Shown here in pieces: positions 6,452-6,474 of a DNA stretch of 6,474 nt. Every line of letters begins with the position of its first letter. Positions within the stretch are counted from its first letter, which is position 1. Below the pieces are notes generated by a model. That model did no database searches. It saw only the letters and a program-made list of their open reading frames with translations, and had not been told where the DNA came from. The stretch lies in contig JAUXBJ010000116.1 in NCBI GenBank assembly GCA_030619425.1, positions 1 through 6,474 of the forward strand. The letters are read 5' to 3'. This DNA comes from a bacterium. Its GTDB lineage: Bacteria; Zixibacteria; MSB-5A5; GN15; FEB-12. Position numbers and translations under genes: made by a program.

Positions 6452-6474
6452 TTAGAATTTGAACTGCAAGTCCA
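6452..6474 (-). CDS. 3' tail of an upstream gene, probable outer-membrane beta-barrel protein (porin?)
   Basis: Reading the minus strand into the window gives (L/V/M)-D-L-Q-F-K-F followed by TAA (6454-6452), then 33 bases to the pstS start. Alternating hydrophobic and polar residues with a terminal phenylalanine are the signature of the last strand of outer-membrane barrels recognised by the BAM machinery. Next to pstS, a phosphate-selective porin of the OprP/OprO kind is a plausible identity. Only about seven codons are visible, so the reading frame itself is inferred from this pattern and from the tight spacing. Confidence 0.5.

Noticed and set aside
6419..6474. Promoter or Pho box directly before pstS
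   Set aside because: Only 33 untranslated bases are available and no paired -35/-10 or CTGTCA-like direct repeat is visible. The apparent TTGCAG is better explained as codons of the upstream gene.

Overview
The window comes from a Gram-negative-type bacterium, probably a member of the FCB-like assemblage (Bacteroidetes, Zixibacteria, Marinimicrobia, Calditrichaeota and relatives). The phylum is an inference from two things. One is a secreted protein ending in the 'SQNYPNPFNPVT...' C-terminal module typical of those groups. The other is a Pst phosphate operon that seems to be preceded by an outer-membrane beta-barrel protein. Base composition looks moderate and even, and I saw no sign of recent transfer, phage, insertion sequence, CRISPR or RNA gene.

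Left part (1-1779, plus strand): the 3' part of a large modular extracellular protein whose start lies outside the window. From N to C it shows the tail of an Ig-like beta-sandwich, a module A, two tandem 'GWNW' modules B, a second module A, and a FlgD-like / type IX-like sorting domain. It is followed by a strong GC-rich hairpin (1828-1864) that probably terminates it. The region 1865-2068 is a gene-free gap between convergent transcripts.

Right part (2069-6474, minus strand): a complete, compact high-affinity phosphate uptake operon in the order pstS-pstC-pstA-pstB-phoU. PstS binds phosphate in the periplasm, PstC and PstA form the inner-membrane channel, PstB supplies ATP hydrolysis, and PhoU is the peripheral regulator linking transport to phosphate signalling. 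pstC/pstA share an ATGA overlap, pstA/pstB overlap by 17 bases, and phoU starts 15 bases after pstB. The only real gap is the 87 bases between pstS and pstC, which hold a strong bulged hairpin that could set the excess of binding protein over permease. At the window edge, upstream of pstS, the last codons of another minus-strand gene end in ...DLQFKF-stop, a typical outer-membrane barrel C-terminus. It may be a phosphate porin leading the operon.

I found no convincing novel system. The best leads are the porin tail, the pstS-pstC hairpin, and the repeat architecture of the secreted protein.
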